Origin: Bacillota bacterium
Lineage (GTDB): Bacteria; Bacillota; SHA-98; UBA4971
Assembly: GCA_024653485.1 (NCBI GenBank)
Contig: JANLFY010000006.1
Location: 1-64,000 of the forward strand
Reading direction: 5' to 3'
Length of the DNA: 64,000 nucleotides
The notes under the pieces: generated by a model
Told to the model about the DNA's origin: nothing
Databases searched by the model: none
The model's input: only the letters and a program-made list of their open reading frames with translations
In this document: positions 53,380 to 62,667 of the stretch, piece after piece
How positions within the stretch are numbered: the stretch's first letter is position 1
Layout: each line of letters begins with the position of its first letter
Program-made: the position numbers and the translations under genes

Positions 53380-54585
53380 TCAGTCTCTCGTAGCTGTCGC
53401 CGCAAAGCTCTCGCCGGCGATACCCTCCGCGGGCACTCCAAGGAGGTCTGCAACGGTCCGGCCCAGATCCGCGAAACTCCCGCGCGTGCCGAGGAAAGCG
53501 CCGGGTCGTATCGCGCTGCCGTACACAAGCAGCGGGACGTATTCTCGAGAGTGATCCGTGCTCGGCGTGGTGGGATCGCAGCCGTGGTCGGCGGTGATCA
53601 TGAGCACGTCGCCTTCATTAAGCACCCCCGCCAGTTCCTCCATCATGCGGTCGAGCTCGGCGAGAGCGCGCGCGTAGCCTCTGACGTCGTTGCGGTGTCC
53701 CCACAGCATGTCGAAGTCTATGCAGTTGGCGAAGATGAGCCCTCGGCCCCTCGTGCGGGCAAGGCGGATCACCGCCCTCATGGTGTCCTCGTTGTTGGCT
53801 GTGTGATCCGACTTCGTGAGACCTTGAAAGGCAAATATGTCTTCAATTTTCCCGACCCCCACGACGTCCATCCCGGCCCGCTTCACGTGATCGAGCACTG
53901 TGAGACGCGGAGGCTTGATGGAGAAGTCCTTGCGGCGCCGAGTCCTTGCGAAGGTGCCCGGTGTGCCCTCGAAAGGCCGGGCGATCACCCTGCCTACTCC
54001 GTGTTCGCCTACCAGTATCGAGCGCGCCTTTCTGCACATCTCGTAAAGCCGCTCCACCGGGATGACGTCCTCGTGAGCGGCCACCTGGAACACGCTGTCC
54101 GCTGAGGTGTACACGATGGGGAACCCGGTTGTCATGTGCTCTTCGCCGAGCTCCCTGATGATCTCTGTGCCTGACGCGGGCTTGTTGCCGAGGACCTTCG
54201 TGCCGATGGCCCTTTCGAAGGCGTAGATGACTTCGGGGGGAAAACCGTGCGGATACACCGGAAATGGTCGGTCGAGGACGATGCCGGCGATCTCCCAATG
54301 ACCTGTGGTCGTGTCCTTGCCCGCGGATTCCTCCGACATGCGCCCGTAAGCAGCAAGCGGATCCGGAACAGCAGGTACTCCCGCCAGCGGCTCCCCGAAG
54401 GTTTCCGCGATGTTACCCAAGCCCAAGCGTCCCAGGAACGGCAGGTCCAGTCCTCCTACCGCCTTTGCGGTGTTGCGCAACGTGTCGCTTCCCGCATCTC
54501 CGTATTCGTCGGCGTCCGGGAGCGCGCCTATGCCAACACTGTCCATCACGATCAGAATGACTCTGTCCACGTTTGGCCTTCCCAC
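53380..54585 (-). CDS. deoB: Phosphopentomutase
   Basis: A 401-residue alkaline-phosphatase-superfamily enzyme that converts (deoxy)ribose-1-phosphate to the 5-phosphate. Motifs are [20 protein letters not shown] with metal Asp, [13 protein letters not shown] with the phospho-threonine, [14 protein letters not shown] and [19 protein letters not shown]. Length is standard (~395). The start is GTG 54585 with GGAGGAAC upstream (10 nt). It lies between a cyclophilin-like gene and the nucleoside phosphorylase gene on the same strand. Confidence 0.97.
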   Translation of the reverse strand: MGRPNVDRVILIVMDSVGIGALPDADEYGDAGSDTLRNTAKAVGGLDLPFLGRLGLGNIAETFGEPLAGVPAVPDPLAAYGRMSEESAGKDTTTGHWEIAGIVLDRPFPVYPHGFPPEVIYAFERAIGTKVLGNKPASGTEIIRELGEEHMTTGFPIVYTSADSVFQVAAHEDVIPVERLYEMCRKARSILVGEHGVGRVIARPFEGTPGTFARTRRRKDFSIKPPRLTVLDHVKRAGMDVVGVGKIEDIFAFQGLTKSDHTANNEDTMRAVIRLARTRGRGLIFANCIDFDMLWGHRNDVRGYARALAELDRMMEELAGVLNEGDVLMITADHGCDPTTPSTDHSREYVPLLVYGSAIRPGAFLGTRGSFADLGRTVADLLGVPAEGIAGESFAATATRD

Positions 54586-54676
54586 GTGGCGTGTTCCTCC
54601 AGTTGTGTGGATTCGTCTCAGAAAGAACGCAATCGTGCTACACGGCAGTCCATCAGCGCGACCGTGTATGTCTGCC

Positions 54677-55054
54677 CTATTCCTGCAGCGCGGTTACGAT
54701 GACCTCGTCCCCGTCCCTGACACTCCTCAGCACCTTCGCTTCACCCTCGACCCGGCCGAAGACGTTCACCGGGCTTGCGGGGCGGATCTCATCGCCTCGG
54801 CTTACTGGCGTGGGCCCAAAGAATATGCAGAAGGCCCGTCCGGGCGGCCAGTATCCCAGGTCGCCTTCTTCTACGATGTCTTTCGCGTTCTCGCTCTCAA
54901 GCCTCACGGGAATCTCGAAATAGACCTCGCTGCCCCACCTGTTCGCCCGCCCGATGATGGGCAGCGCCGCCCAGACGGCGTCGGCGGTCGCTGTAGCGTT
55001 CAGCACAGCTTCCACCTTGACGTTGCCCGCACTTATGGAGATTCTCCTTGACAT
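54677..55054 (-). CDS. Cyclophilin-like fold protein (DUF369/TM1367-type)
   Basis: A 125-residue protein of the bacterial cyclophilin-like family. Segments are [40 protein letters not shown] and [17 protein letters not shown]. The fold resembles peptidyl-prolyl isomerases but the usual active-site residues are not obvious, and the function of the family is not established. The start is ATG 55054 with GGAGGCG upstream. It is 30 bp after the isomerase-like gene in the same operon. Confidence 0.82.
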   Translation of the reverse strand: MSRRISISAGNVKVEAVLNATATADAVWAALPIIGRANRWGSEVYFEIPVRLESENAKDIVEEGDLGYWPPGRAFCIFFGPTPVSRGDEIRPASPVNVFGRVEGEAKVLRSVRDGDEVIVTALQE

Positions 55055-55083
55055 CTGTTCTTCGCCTCCATCAGCACAGAAGG

Positions 55084-56352
55084 TTACATTCCCGCGGCGA
55101 ACAGCGACACGAAGTCACGGATCCTCGTCTCCCAATCGCCGAGGACAACCAGGTGGTGGTTGCCCAGGGGGTTCGTGAGGATCGTGTCAGTGACTGCCCG
55201 ACTTCGGAACTCCACGGTCAACTGGGTCCTGCACATATCATCCCTCGAGCCGCACTCGATAAGCCTGGCCCCGACCGCAAACACCTCTGCGAGTTGCCGC
55301 CCTCCTATGCGGGCGACCGTCACCGGGCCGCACGGGAGGTCGCCATGGATCGCCGCTCCGATTCCCGACTCGAAGTGCGATCTTATGGTGTAGGACGTTG
55401 CCATGGTTCTCGGCATGGTGCAATGCGCAAGAACCACCCTTGCCTCGCGGGGGTAAATGACCGTCGGGTTAGCCATGAAGCTGGGCTCCCCGGTCAGCTC
55501 GCGCAGCAAGAGCATACCCAGAGCGGAGAGCACATCAGCCTCACATGCCGCCGGAATGCCGTCCTCGTTGAGGCGGGCCAGGGCGTAGCAACCTGTGTTC
55601 TTGAGGAGCGGAAGAAGGTCAAAGCACTTCACGGTCACGGCATCGAGCCTGTGCTTCCTAACGAGGGCATCGAGTCCGACGTAGATCTTCGCGGCGCCCA
55701 GAAGGGTAGCACGGTCCGCCCCAGCCACGCGTTTCGCGCTCTTCGTAAACTCCTCCGCCGCATCCAAAGCCGCGCTTTCATCAGCATCCTGCGCCTCGTG
55801 GACGAGTTCCTCGAGATCCATGTATACGAGGCGGGGACCCCACACCCGCCTCACCTGCTGAGCCAGGCGCCAGGGATCCATCACCTCCACGTCTCGGGTC
55901 CCTACGACGCCGAGACGCGCCCGCTTCATGGCGACCCTGGCCGCGAACAAGGCGAGCTGTTCCTCGAGATCGTGCCGCCAGTCTGCGACGGCTTGCACGA
56001 TGCGACCTTTCCTTCCCTCAGCAGCGAGGAACGCCAGGATTTCCAGGGCTGCCGCGACCGCGTTGTCCGCGGGGTGGGCAAGGATGAGCGCAGGTTCGTC
56101 TGACCGCGCGAGGAACTCGAGTACAGGCGCCTCAATACCGCCGCTCAGAGCCAGGATCAGGGTGATGTCTATCCCTACTCCTCCTTGGCCCTCACCATAG
56201 GTCTCCCCCTCCGGGCGGGCCTCAGGGGGCGCAACACTGAAATCATACCCTGCAATCGCCCGAAGTTCCTCGATGTAGCGCGAGACCCGTTCTTGCATAC
56301 CGGCTTTGTCTCTAAGAGGCGACCCGAACGGAACGACGCTTACCCGCACCAT
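55084..56352 (-). CDS. L-fucose/L-arabinose isomerase-like protein
   Basis: A 422-residue protein with the fold and C-terminal pattern of L-fucose isomerase relatives. Metal-binding candidates are Glu in PAACEADVLSALGMLLL, Asp/Glu in VKCFDLLPLL and His in ARVVLAHCTMP. The start is ATG 56352 with GGAGGG upstream. Genuine fucose isomerases are longer (~590), so this is a short divergent branch. In this operon a role in pentose or deoxyhexose salvage is plausible but unproven. Confidence 0.75.
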   Translation of the reverse strand: MVRVSVVPFGSPLRDKAGMQERVSRYIEELRAIAGYDFSVAPPEARPEGETYGEGQGGVGIDITLILALSGGIEAPVLEFLARSDEPALILAHPADNAVAAALEILAFLAAEGRKGRIVQAVADWRHDLEEQLALFAARVAMKRARLGVVGTRDVEVMDPWRLAQQVRRVWGPRLVYMDLEELVHEAQDADESAALDAAEEFTKSAKRVAGADRATLLGAAKIYVGLDALVRKHRLDAVTVKCFDLLPLLKNTGCYALARLNEDGIPAACEADVLSALGMLLLRELTGEPSFMANPTVIYPREARVVLAHCTMPRTMATSYTIRSHFESGIGAAIHGDLPCGPVTVARIGGRQLAEVFAVGARLIECGSRDDMCRTQLTVEFRSRAVTDTILTNPLGNHHLVVLGDWETRIRDFVSLFAAGM

Positions 56353-56450
56353 CTGAGATTCCCTCCGGTCTGCATAGCTTTCTCATCAGGGTGCCTGCGC
56401 ACCTTTCCTTTGCTCTTGCGGTCGCGCCTGGAGACGTCACTTGGGCCTCT

Positions 56451-56876
56451 TCAACGTGCTGCCGCATTGGGCACGACCTGAAAACCGGCGACAAGAAAGT
56501 GCCGGTCGAGCGTGAGGACTCTCTTGATGTCTCGTTTCCTGCATATTACGAAGCTGGTGCAATCAACCATCGAAAGCTTCTGATCGTCGTGCTTCTCGAA
56601 CATCGCCCACGCCTCCTCGAAGATTGCGGGGGTCACCCAGTCTATGAGCAGTCGCTCATCAGCTACAGCTGTCTGCAGTGCCCGGTAAAACGACACTGCG
56701 ATCCCGTGCCCCATGTTGTGCCGCAGAAAGGTGATGGTTTCGGAACAGACGTCGCTGGACGTTACAACACCCGCGCCGCGTTCCAGCACCTCGCGCCACT
56801 CTTTTGCAATGGACTCATGGTGCGGATCCTTTTCCGCGACAAGCGCTACCCAGGCCGCGGTGTCAACAAAAACCAT
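56451..56876 (-). CDS. PIN-domain toxin (VapC type), intact
   Basis: A 141-residue PIN ribonuclease. The four acidic positions are present: Asp in VFVDTAAWVAL, Glu in DVCSETITFLR, Asp in LSMVDCTSFV and Asp in VLTLDRHFLVAGF. It would cleave RNA when freed from its antitoxin. ATG 56876 overlaps the antitoxin stop (TGATG); GTG 56879 is also possible. It is a different lineage from the broken vapC at 17.6 kb, whose partner is AbrB-like. Confidence 0.9.
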   Translation of the reverse strand: MVFVDTAAWVALVAEKDPHHESIAKEWREVLERGAGVVTSSDVCSETITFLRHNMGHGIAVSFYRALQTAVADERLLIDWVTPAIFEEAWAMFEKHDDQKLSMVDCTSFVICRKRDIKRVLTLDRHFLVAGFQVVPNAAAR

Positions 56877-57166
56877 CACAGCCTGCGGCCCCCCTTCCGA
56901 CGCCCTGTGGTCGTCGCAGAGTCCTGGTTGTAGAGATACCGGTCGTGGTCTTGCGCCGCGTCGGGAGGGACATCGCCCTTGTACATACCCACGAGACCAG
57001 CCAGCGGGTCATCAGACCTGCTCTTTCGCCCTCTGCGCTCAAGCTCATCAAGGTACCCTGCTACAGCCTCCCGGACGAGCGATGCCTCCGACACCCCCCT
57101 CATAGCTGCCCACTTCTTCAAGAGGCTGTCGCTTTCGTCGTCCAGATAGATTTGTTTTCGCTTCAT
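56876..57166 (-). CDS. Ribbon-helix-helix antitoxin
   Basis: A 96-residue antitoxin. The N-terminal ribbon-helix-helix (KRKQIYLDDESDSLLKKWAA, SEASLVREAVAGYL) binds DNA; the flexible C-terminal part (GLVGMYKGDVPPDAAQDHD) likely wraps the PIN toxin. The start is ATG 57166 with GGAGGG and GAGGAC upstream. The stop overlaps the toxin start. It probably represses its own promoter through the paired repeats at 57189-57225. Confidence 0.9.
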   Translation of the reverse strand: MKRKQIYLDDESDSLLKKWAAMRGVSEASLVREAVAGYLDELERRGRKSRSDDPLAGLVGMYKGDVPPDAAQDHDRYLYNQDSATTTGRRKGGRRL

Positions 57167-57188
57167 GTCCTCAGATCCCTCCCCATGT

Positions 57189-57225
57189 TGTCTATATACA
57201 TCGTTATGTGTCTATTGTATACATC
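57189..57225 (-). promoter_or_regulatory. Operator repeats of the RHH/PIN toxin-antitoxin operon
   Basis: TGTCTATATACATC (57189-57202) and TGTCTATTGTATACATC (57209-57225) are direct repeats starting exactly 20 bp apart, two DNA turns, just upstream of the antitoxin start in an AT-rich island within GC-rich DNA. This is the arrangement expected for cooperative binding of ribbon-helix-helix dimers. Promoter boxes overlap but cannot be fixed uniquely. Confidence 0.55.
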
Positions 57226-57532
57226 ATACCAATTATACCATACGTCCGGCGGGCGTCAATGAGGCCGCACATGTTTTCTGCGGTGGCCTGCAGGCCGGAT
57301 TCCACCGGGGTCTCCCGTGAGGGCCCCTGTGCGGGAAAGGGGATCAGGTACCTGGTGCACTGCACGCAGGCATGCAGGAACCTTCCCATTCCTAGCGAAG
57401 TTGATTTTGGAGGCCGGGTCGTTGGCGGCTGTTGGCGGTTAAGTCCCTGGAAGCTGAAGTCCCGGGTGACCAGAGTCGTGGGCGGTCGGAGTCGCAGGTA
57501 GTTGAAAGCGTGGGTGGATGGAGGTGGCCGGC
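57226..57532. other. Intergenic region before the PAP2 gene
   Basis: The AT-rich toxin-antitoxin promoter continues to about 57245. After that the ~290 bp show no gene. Near 57420-57440 there are short GGCGGTTG-like repeats. The ribosome site of the PAP2 gene (GGAGGTGG) ends it. Confidence 0.35.
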
Positions 57533-58402
57533 GTGACCCAGGTAGACATCATACGGGCGGTGCAGTCCATCGCAAACCCCGCGCTCGACGTGGCGTTCGG
57601 TGCCATCACGATGCTGGGCGCGGAGGAGTCCTTCGTCGCGATCGTGGCGGTTCTGTTCTGGACGGTCTCAAAGCGACTTGCCATGAGAATCGGCGTGCTC
57701 CTCATCGTGTCCTCATTCGCCAATTCCGGACTCAAGGACCTTTTCCGCATGCCGCGCCCCTCTCCGGATGACGTGCGGGTGATAATGCCCGGGACAGGTG
57801 GAGGATACGGGTTTCCCAGCGGCCACGCTCAGGCCGCGACGGTCTTCTGGGGCTACCTTGCGCGCGCCGTCTCAAAGCGCTGGTTCACCGCTGCCGTCAT
57901 CGCGCTGGTCTTCCTCATCGGCCTCTCAAGGGTGTACCTCGGAGTGCACTTCCCCGGCGACGTGGTGGGCGGGTTCTGCTTTGGCGCGATCATCCTCGTG
58001 GCGTACCTCTGGGTCACTGGCCGTCCGGAGCTGCGCGCCGCAGCTTCGATGCCCACTTGGTGGCTCGCGGCTGTCGTCGCCGCAGCCCCGTTCGCACTGC
58101 TTGTACTCTACAGGTCGGCTGATGCTCTCAAGATGGTCGGCTTCCTCTCCGGGGTGGGAGCGGGTTACGTATTGGAAGACAGGTTCGTCCGCTCGGATGA
58201 GTGCGCGCCCCTCGCGACCCAGATCCTGAAAATCGCTGTCGGCCTCGGAGGGGTGTTTGCGCTTCGCTTCGGCTTGAAAGCCGTCTTCGCGCCGGAGGAG
58301 CCGACTCTCGCGCTGGTGCGGTACGCCGCGATGGCGGTGTGGGCCAGCCTCGGAGCCCCATTCGTGTTCACGCGAGTGCTCGGCCCTGCCCGACGGCGGT
58401 GA
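57533..58402 (+). CDS. PAP2-family phosphatase, membrane-bound
   Basis: A 289-residue integral membrane phosphatase. The three PAP2 motifs are complete: KDLFRMPRP, GFPSGHAQ and SRVYLGVHFPGDVVGG. About six to eight helices are predicted, the C-terminal ones beyond the usual core. It dephosphorylates lipid pyrophosphates such as undecaprenyl or phosphatidate types. GTG 57533 has GGAGGTGG six bases upstream; ATG 57518 would place that sequence inside the gene, so I prefer GTG. It lies 47 bp before the aminotransferase gene. Confidence 0.9.
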   Translation: MTQVDIIRAVQSIANPALDVAFGAITMLGAEESFVAIVAVLFWTVSKRLAMRIGVLLIVSSFANSGLKDLFRMPRPSPDDVRVIMPGTGGGYGFPSGHAQAATVFWGYLARAVSKRWFTAAVIALVFLIGLSRVYLGVHFPGDVVGGFCFGAIILVAYLWVTGRPELRAAASMPTWWLAAVVAAAPFALLVLYRSADALKMVGFLSGVGAGYVLEDRFVRSDECAPLATQILKIAVGLGGVFALRFGLKAVFAPEEPTLALVRYAAMAVWASLGAPFVFTRVLGPARRR

Positions 58403-58449
58403 CGGAGTGATATGCAACAGGGAACGATGAACCGGGGGTGAGTCTCGAG

Positions 58450-59661
58450 ATGAACAGCACGTTCGCCTTGCGGGCCAGGAAGATCCAGCGCTCCGAGCTC
58501 GCGGCTCTCTTCGCGCTGGCCGAAGAGCCAGGGGTGATTTCGTTCGCGGGCGGGTTCCCCGACCCGGAGTGGTTCCTGCCGGAGGTCGTCGAGATAAGCC
58601 ACGAGATCATGAGTGCGAATCGGGGTGTGGCCCTTCAATACGGTCCTACGCCGGGCTTCACGGCGCTCCGTGAGTTCATGGCAGCTAGGCTCGCGGGCCA
58701 GGGCATCAAGTGCGACCCCGCAGACGTCCTCATAACCAGCGGATCTCTCCAAGGACTGGATCTCGTGTGCAAAATCTTCCTGGAGCCCGGCGACGTGGTG
58801 CTCACCGAGGCGCCCACGTACATCGGGGCCCTTCAGACGTTTGCAAGCTACGAAGCGGAGATCGTCAGCGTCCCGATGGACTTTGACGGGATGATCACAA
58901 GTGAGTTGGAACCCTTGCTCGTCGATGTGCGAGCGGGCAGGAGGGCAGGAGGCCGGATGCCGAAATTCATCTACACCATCCCGTCGTTCCAGAATCCGTC
59001 CGGGTGCACGTTGAGCCTGGAGAGGCGGCAGGCCCTGCTCCGAGTCGCGTCCAGGTTCGGCATCCCCGTGGTGGAGGATCATGCCTACGCCGAGCTCCGC
59101 TACGAGGGGGCGGATCTCCCTTCGCTGAAAGCCCTTGATTCCGCTGTCGGATGCGATGGCATCGTGATTCACCTCGGCACGTTTTCAAAGATATTCTCGC
59201 CCGGGCTTCGCCTGGGCTGGATGGTCGGCCCGAGGCCGGTCATGGAGAAAGCCATTCTCTTCAAGCAGGGCACGGACCAGTGCTCCAACTCCCTCGGTCA
59301 GATGATGGCGCTCGAGTACGGAAAGCGCGGCCTGATCGAGAAGCAGATAGGTGTGACCGTGGCAAGCCTCAAGAGGAAGAGGAACGAGCTCCTGAAGGCG
59401 CTCCGAGCGTGCTTCGGGGAAGCCATAGTCTACACCGTCCCCCAGGGCGGCTTCTACACGTGGGTGACATTCCCCGAGGGCGTCGACACAGTGGCTCTCC
59501 TGCCACGTGCCGTGAAGGAGCATGGCGTGGCGTACGTGGCCGGCCCGTCGTTCTACGCGGATCGCTCCGGCGCGAACCAGGCTCGCCTGTGCTTCAGCCA
59601 GCCTAGGGTCGACCAGATCGAAGAGGGCATCAAGCGGCTCGTCGCATGCCTCGGCGCCTGA
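58450..59661 (+). CDS. PLP-dependent aminotransferase (2-aminoadipate/LysN-type)
   Basis: A 403-residue fold-type I aminotransferase of the MocR/LysN/aminoadipate group. Segments are ISFAGGFPDPEWF, LQYGPTPGFTALREFMA, TIPSFQNPSGCTLS, and GTFSKIFSPGLRLGWM containing the PLP-binding lysine. It transfers amino groups between 2-oxo acids and amino acids, probably aromatic or branched substrates or 2-aminoadipate. ATG 58450 and GTG 58438 are both possible; a GGGGGTGA ribosome site favours the ATG. It is convergent with the helicase gene, 9 bp away. Confidence 0.92.
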   Translation: MNSTFALRARKIQRSELAALFALAEEPGVISFAGGFPDPEWFLPEVVEISHEIMSANRGVALQYGPTPGFTALREFMAARLAGQGIKCDPADVLITSGSLQGLDLVCKIFLEPGDVVLTEAPTYIGALQTFASYEAEIVSVPMDFDGMITSELEPLLVDVRAGRRAGGRMPKFIYTIPSFQNPSGCTLSLERRQALLRVASRFGIPVVEDHAYAELRYEGADLPSLKALDSAVGCDGIVIHLGTFSKIFSPGLRLGWMVGPRPVMEKAILFKQGTDQCSNSLGQMMALEYGKRGLIEKQIGVTVASLKRKRNELLKALRACFGEAIVYTVPQGGFYTWVTFPEGVDTVALLPRAVKEHGVAYVAGPSFYADRSGANQARLCFSQPRVDQIEEGIKRLVACLGA

Positions 59662-59670
59662 GCCTCGCGG

Positions 59671-62514
59671 TCACCATCTCGCGCTCCTTCCGGCGCCATC
59701 GCCAGCGCGCCTCGTCCCGTTCGCGCCGCCACGGCTGAACCGGGCGAGCTCGCGCCTAAGCCGCGCCTCCACGCTCTCGGGCAGCCGGCGCACGGGAAGC
59801 GGAATGGGCTCATCCGTATCCGGCTCCACTGCACCGTTCTCACCGGCACAGTAGCCCCAGCGATTTCCGCCCCTGTCCGCGCGCTTGCGACCGTCCGACA
59901 GGTCGGATGTGCCCCGGTCCCCGCCCGCACCAGGCGTATTCGCATCAAGCGCGAAGGGCGCGAAGACATCGCCCCCGCGTTCTCCTCCGCCCCGGCCCTC
60001 CCAATCCCCCGGCGCCACCCCGGCTCTGCGCGCCGGCCTCTCCACGGGTTTCGGGACATAGGGCTCCATCTCCAATAGATCGTGGAGGATGACGAGGGCC
60101 GCTTCCTTGTCCGGGATCCGGCCCCGGGGTGAGAGATCGGGATCGTTCTGCGCGAAGGGCGGGACCGGTGCCCCGACGCATGAAGGGCAGCCGTCCTCGC
60201 ACTTGCACGCCTTCACCATTTCGAGGCAAGCACGGAGCACGTCCTCGAGCGACCTGTAAGCACGCTCGGCGAACCCCACCCCGCCGGGATAGCGGTCGTA
60301 CACGAACAGCGTCGGCGAGCCGGTATTGAGCGAGTCTACCACCGCCCCCACGTCCCTTGGGTCGCACATGGCATAAAGGGGCACTACTTCGGTGATGACG
60401 TTGCCGATGCCGTATAACCCCTCGGATGGGTCCCTGCCCCACTCGCGCACCAAGTTGAGCGTGGATAAGGGCGGCACGAGCCAGAAGGCGACAGTCCCCA
60501 TGACTTGAGGCGGGAGGCTCACCTTCCCGAAGCCGATGCTCTCGCGACCGTGGAACTTGATCTTCTTGAACATGTACACGAGCGAGGTCACGGTGACGTC
60601 CCCGAACGACGCCGTGGCCCTGCGGAACTTCATGCTCTCTTGTTCGTTCTCGATCTTCACAATCGATTCCGAGATGGACTGCGTGAAGTAATCGACGTCG
60701 GCTTTCTCCACGAAGGCCGCCTTCTTTTCCACGTCGAGCTGGGACACGAAGTACGTCTCTCCATCGTGCAAGTAGATCGCCTCGGGGTGAATCTGCTCGA
60801 ACGCGGAGAGCTCGTCCATGGTGCCGATCACGCGATTGGCCGCCGTGTCTTTCGCAGAAGGCGCCCGGCGGTCGCGCCCCGCAAACGAGCCTGTCCACGG
60901 CATCGTCTCGGACCGATAGTCCTGGGTCGTGTCCACGATGGTGTACGTGTTGTCGGACGCGTTCCTCAGCTTGACCGCTTCGGACGGGTACGAAGGATGC
61001 GACCAGTACCACCTGTTCCCACGGCGCACGATCTCCCGCTGCTCTTCGAGGATCTCGAGGATGGCAGGCATGTACTCCCCAAACCGTGCCATATCCCTCG
61101 CTCCCAGCGGCAGCTCGAACGCGGCGCAGCGCAAGTGCCTGGCGAGAATGTACGGGTTGTGCGGGTCGATTACCGCCGCTTCGGTGGACCGCCCGAAGAA
61201 GTACTCCGGATGGCTCATGAGATACTGGTCTATGGGCGTGGACTGGCCGACCAGAATCACGAGGGCTTCCTCCTGGCCGCGCCCCGCCCGCCCGGCCTGC
61301 TGCCACGTGCTGGCGATGGTCCCTGGGTAGCCCGTGAGAATGGCTGCGTCAAGGCTGCCGATGTCTATGCCGAGCTCGAGGGCATTGGTGGACGTGACTC
61401 CTAGCAGCTCACCAGAGAAGAGGCGCCGCTCAATATCGCGTCGCTCCTCCGGAAGATAGCCCCCGCGATACGGCTTGATGGCGCGTGCCAGCGACGGGCT
61501 CACCTGCTGGAGACGCTCCTGGGCAAACCTGTAGATGAGCTCCGCGACCACACGTGCCTTCACGAAAGCGATTGTCTGGACCCTCTCCCGAACCAGGTCC
61601 ACCAGGAGCCGCTCCGCCTCCGCGCTGGAGCTTCCTCGTTCAACGCGCGCAGCGTCTATGAATGGCGGGTTCCAGAACACGAACTTCTTCGGCCCCCGCG
61701 GCGCGCCGTCGTCGTCGATCAGCGTGATCGAGCGGTCTATGAGCTTCTCCGCGAGCTCCTTTGGGTTCGCGATCGTCGCCGAGCAGCAGATGAACTGCGG
61801 CCTCGCACCGTAGTGCTCGCAGACACGCTCGAGGCGTCGGATGACGCAGGCGACGTTCGAGCCGAAAACGCCCCTGTAAGTGTGCATCTCGTCCACGACC
61901 ACGAAAGCCAGGTTCGCGAAGAACTGGCCCCACGCCGGGTGGCGCGGCAGGATGCCCTGGTGGAGCATGTCAGGGTTCGTTAGGATGATGTTTCCCTCGT
62001 CACGCAGTTTGCGCCTAGCGTTCGGAGGAGTGTCGCCATCATAGGTCCCCGCCACGATCGGCATGTCCGGGTCTATCTCTCGATAACGGAGAAGGCCGCG
62101 CAGCTGATCTTGAGCCAGCGCCTTCGTGGGAAACAGGTACAGCGCCTTCGCGCGCCCGTCGACGGCGAGCCTCTCGAGGACCGGCGCATTGTAGCAGAGG
62201 GTCTTGCCGCTCGCAGTGGACGTCACGACCGCCACGTCGCGCCCTTCCCGAATCGCCCGTATGGCCTGGGCTTGATGGGTGTACAGTCGCTCGATGCCGA
62301 CCTTCGCCAGGATAGCCGCAACGCGCTCGTGGAGCGGCGGGACGACCTCTTCGTACCGCGCCTGCCGCTCAGGAAGGCTCTCAACGTGGACGATCTGGCC
62401 ACGGTACTCCGGTGCAAGTTTGAGCCGTTCTATGAACCTTGCTGCATCCATGTCATTCGTGGCGCGCCTTCGGAGCGCTTTCCCGTCTCGTCGTCGCGCC
62501 GTCGCTTCCCCCAT
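59671..62514 (-). CDS. DEAD/DEAH-box helicase with DUF1998-type C-terminus (MrfA-like)
   Basis: A 947-residue superfamily 2 helicase. Motif I is TSTASGKTLCYNAP, motif II VVDEMH, motif III CCSATIANP and motif VI QAGRAGRGQ. The C-terminal zinc-binding region has CKCEDGCPSCVG, as in MrfA (YprA), a DNA repair helicase for mitomycin C adducts. A ~130-residue Gly/Arg-rich tail beyond the zinc region is extra. The start is uncertain: ATG 62514 has AGAGGA upstream; ATG 62451 (MDAARFIERL) is possible. Convergent with the aminotransferase. Confidence 0.9.
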   Translation of the reverse strand: MGEATARRRDGKALRRRATNDMDAARFIERLKLAPEYRGQIVHVESLPERQARYEEVVPPLHERVAAILAKVGIERLYTHQAQAIRAIREGRDVAVVTSTASGKTLCYNAPVLERLAVDGRAKALYLFPTKALAQDQLRGLLRYREIDPDMPIVAGTYDGDTPPNARRKLRDEGNIILTNPDMLHQGILPRHPAWGQFFANLAFVVVDEMHTYRGVFGSNVACVIRRLERVCEHYGARPQFICCSATIANPKELAEKLIDRSITLIDDDGAPRGPKKFVFWNPPFIDAARVERGSSSAEAERLLVDLVRERVQTIAFVKARVVAELIYRFAQERLQQVSPSLARAIKPYRGGYLPEERRDIERRLFSGELLGVTSTNALELGIDIGSLDAAILTGYPGTIASTWQQAGRAGRGQEEALVILVGQSTPIDQYLMSHPEYFFGRSTEAAVIDPHNPYILARHLRCAAFELPLGARDMARFGEYMPAILEILEEQREIVRRGNRWYWSHPSYPSEAVKLRNASDNTYTIVDTTQDYRSETMPWTGSFAGRDRRAPSAKDTAANRVIGTMDELSAFEQIHPEAIYLHDGETYFVSQLDVEKKAAFVEKADVDYFTQSISESIVKIENEQESMKFRRATASFGDVTVTSLVYMFKKIKFHGRESIGFGKVSLPPQVMGTVAFWLVPPLSTLNLVREWGRDPSEGLYGIGNVITEVVPLYAMCDPRDVGAVVDSLNTGSPTLFVYDRYPGGVGFAERAYRSLEDVLRACLEMVKACKCEDGCPSCVGAPVPPFAQNDPDLSPRGRIPDKEAALVILHDLLEMEPYVPKPVERPARRAGVAPGDWEGRGGGERGGDVFAPFALDANTPGAGGDRGTSDLSDGRKRADRGGNRWGYCAGENGAVEPDTDEPIPLPVRRLPESVEARLRRELARFSRGGANGTRRAGDGAGRSARW

Positions 62515-62667
62515 TCCCGCGGTCCTCTTGTGGCGCTGCCTGATTACGTCTTGATCGTGAACCACGTCCCGCCCGTGAGGGCCGTCGCGTTGCCCATGAG
62601 GAGCGCCATGCCAGTGACTCGCGCTTTCTCCGCAGCCGTCCGGTTCGCGCAGCCCTACGGTCCGGAG

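Noticed and set aside
59945-61306. 453-codon alternative frame inside the helicase gene
   Set aside because: Arg/Gly/Ala-rich frame shifted from the helicase; the helicase frame carries all motifs.
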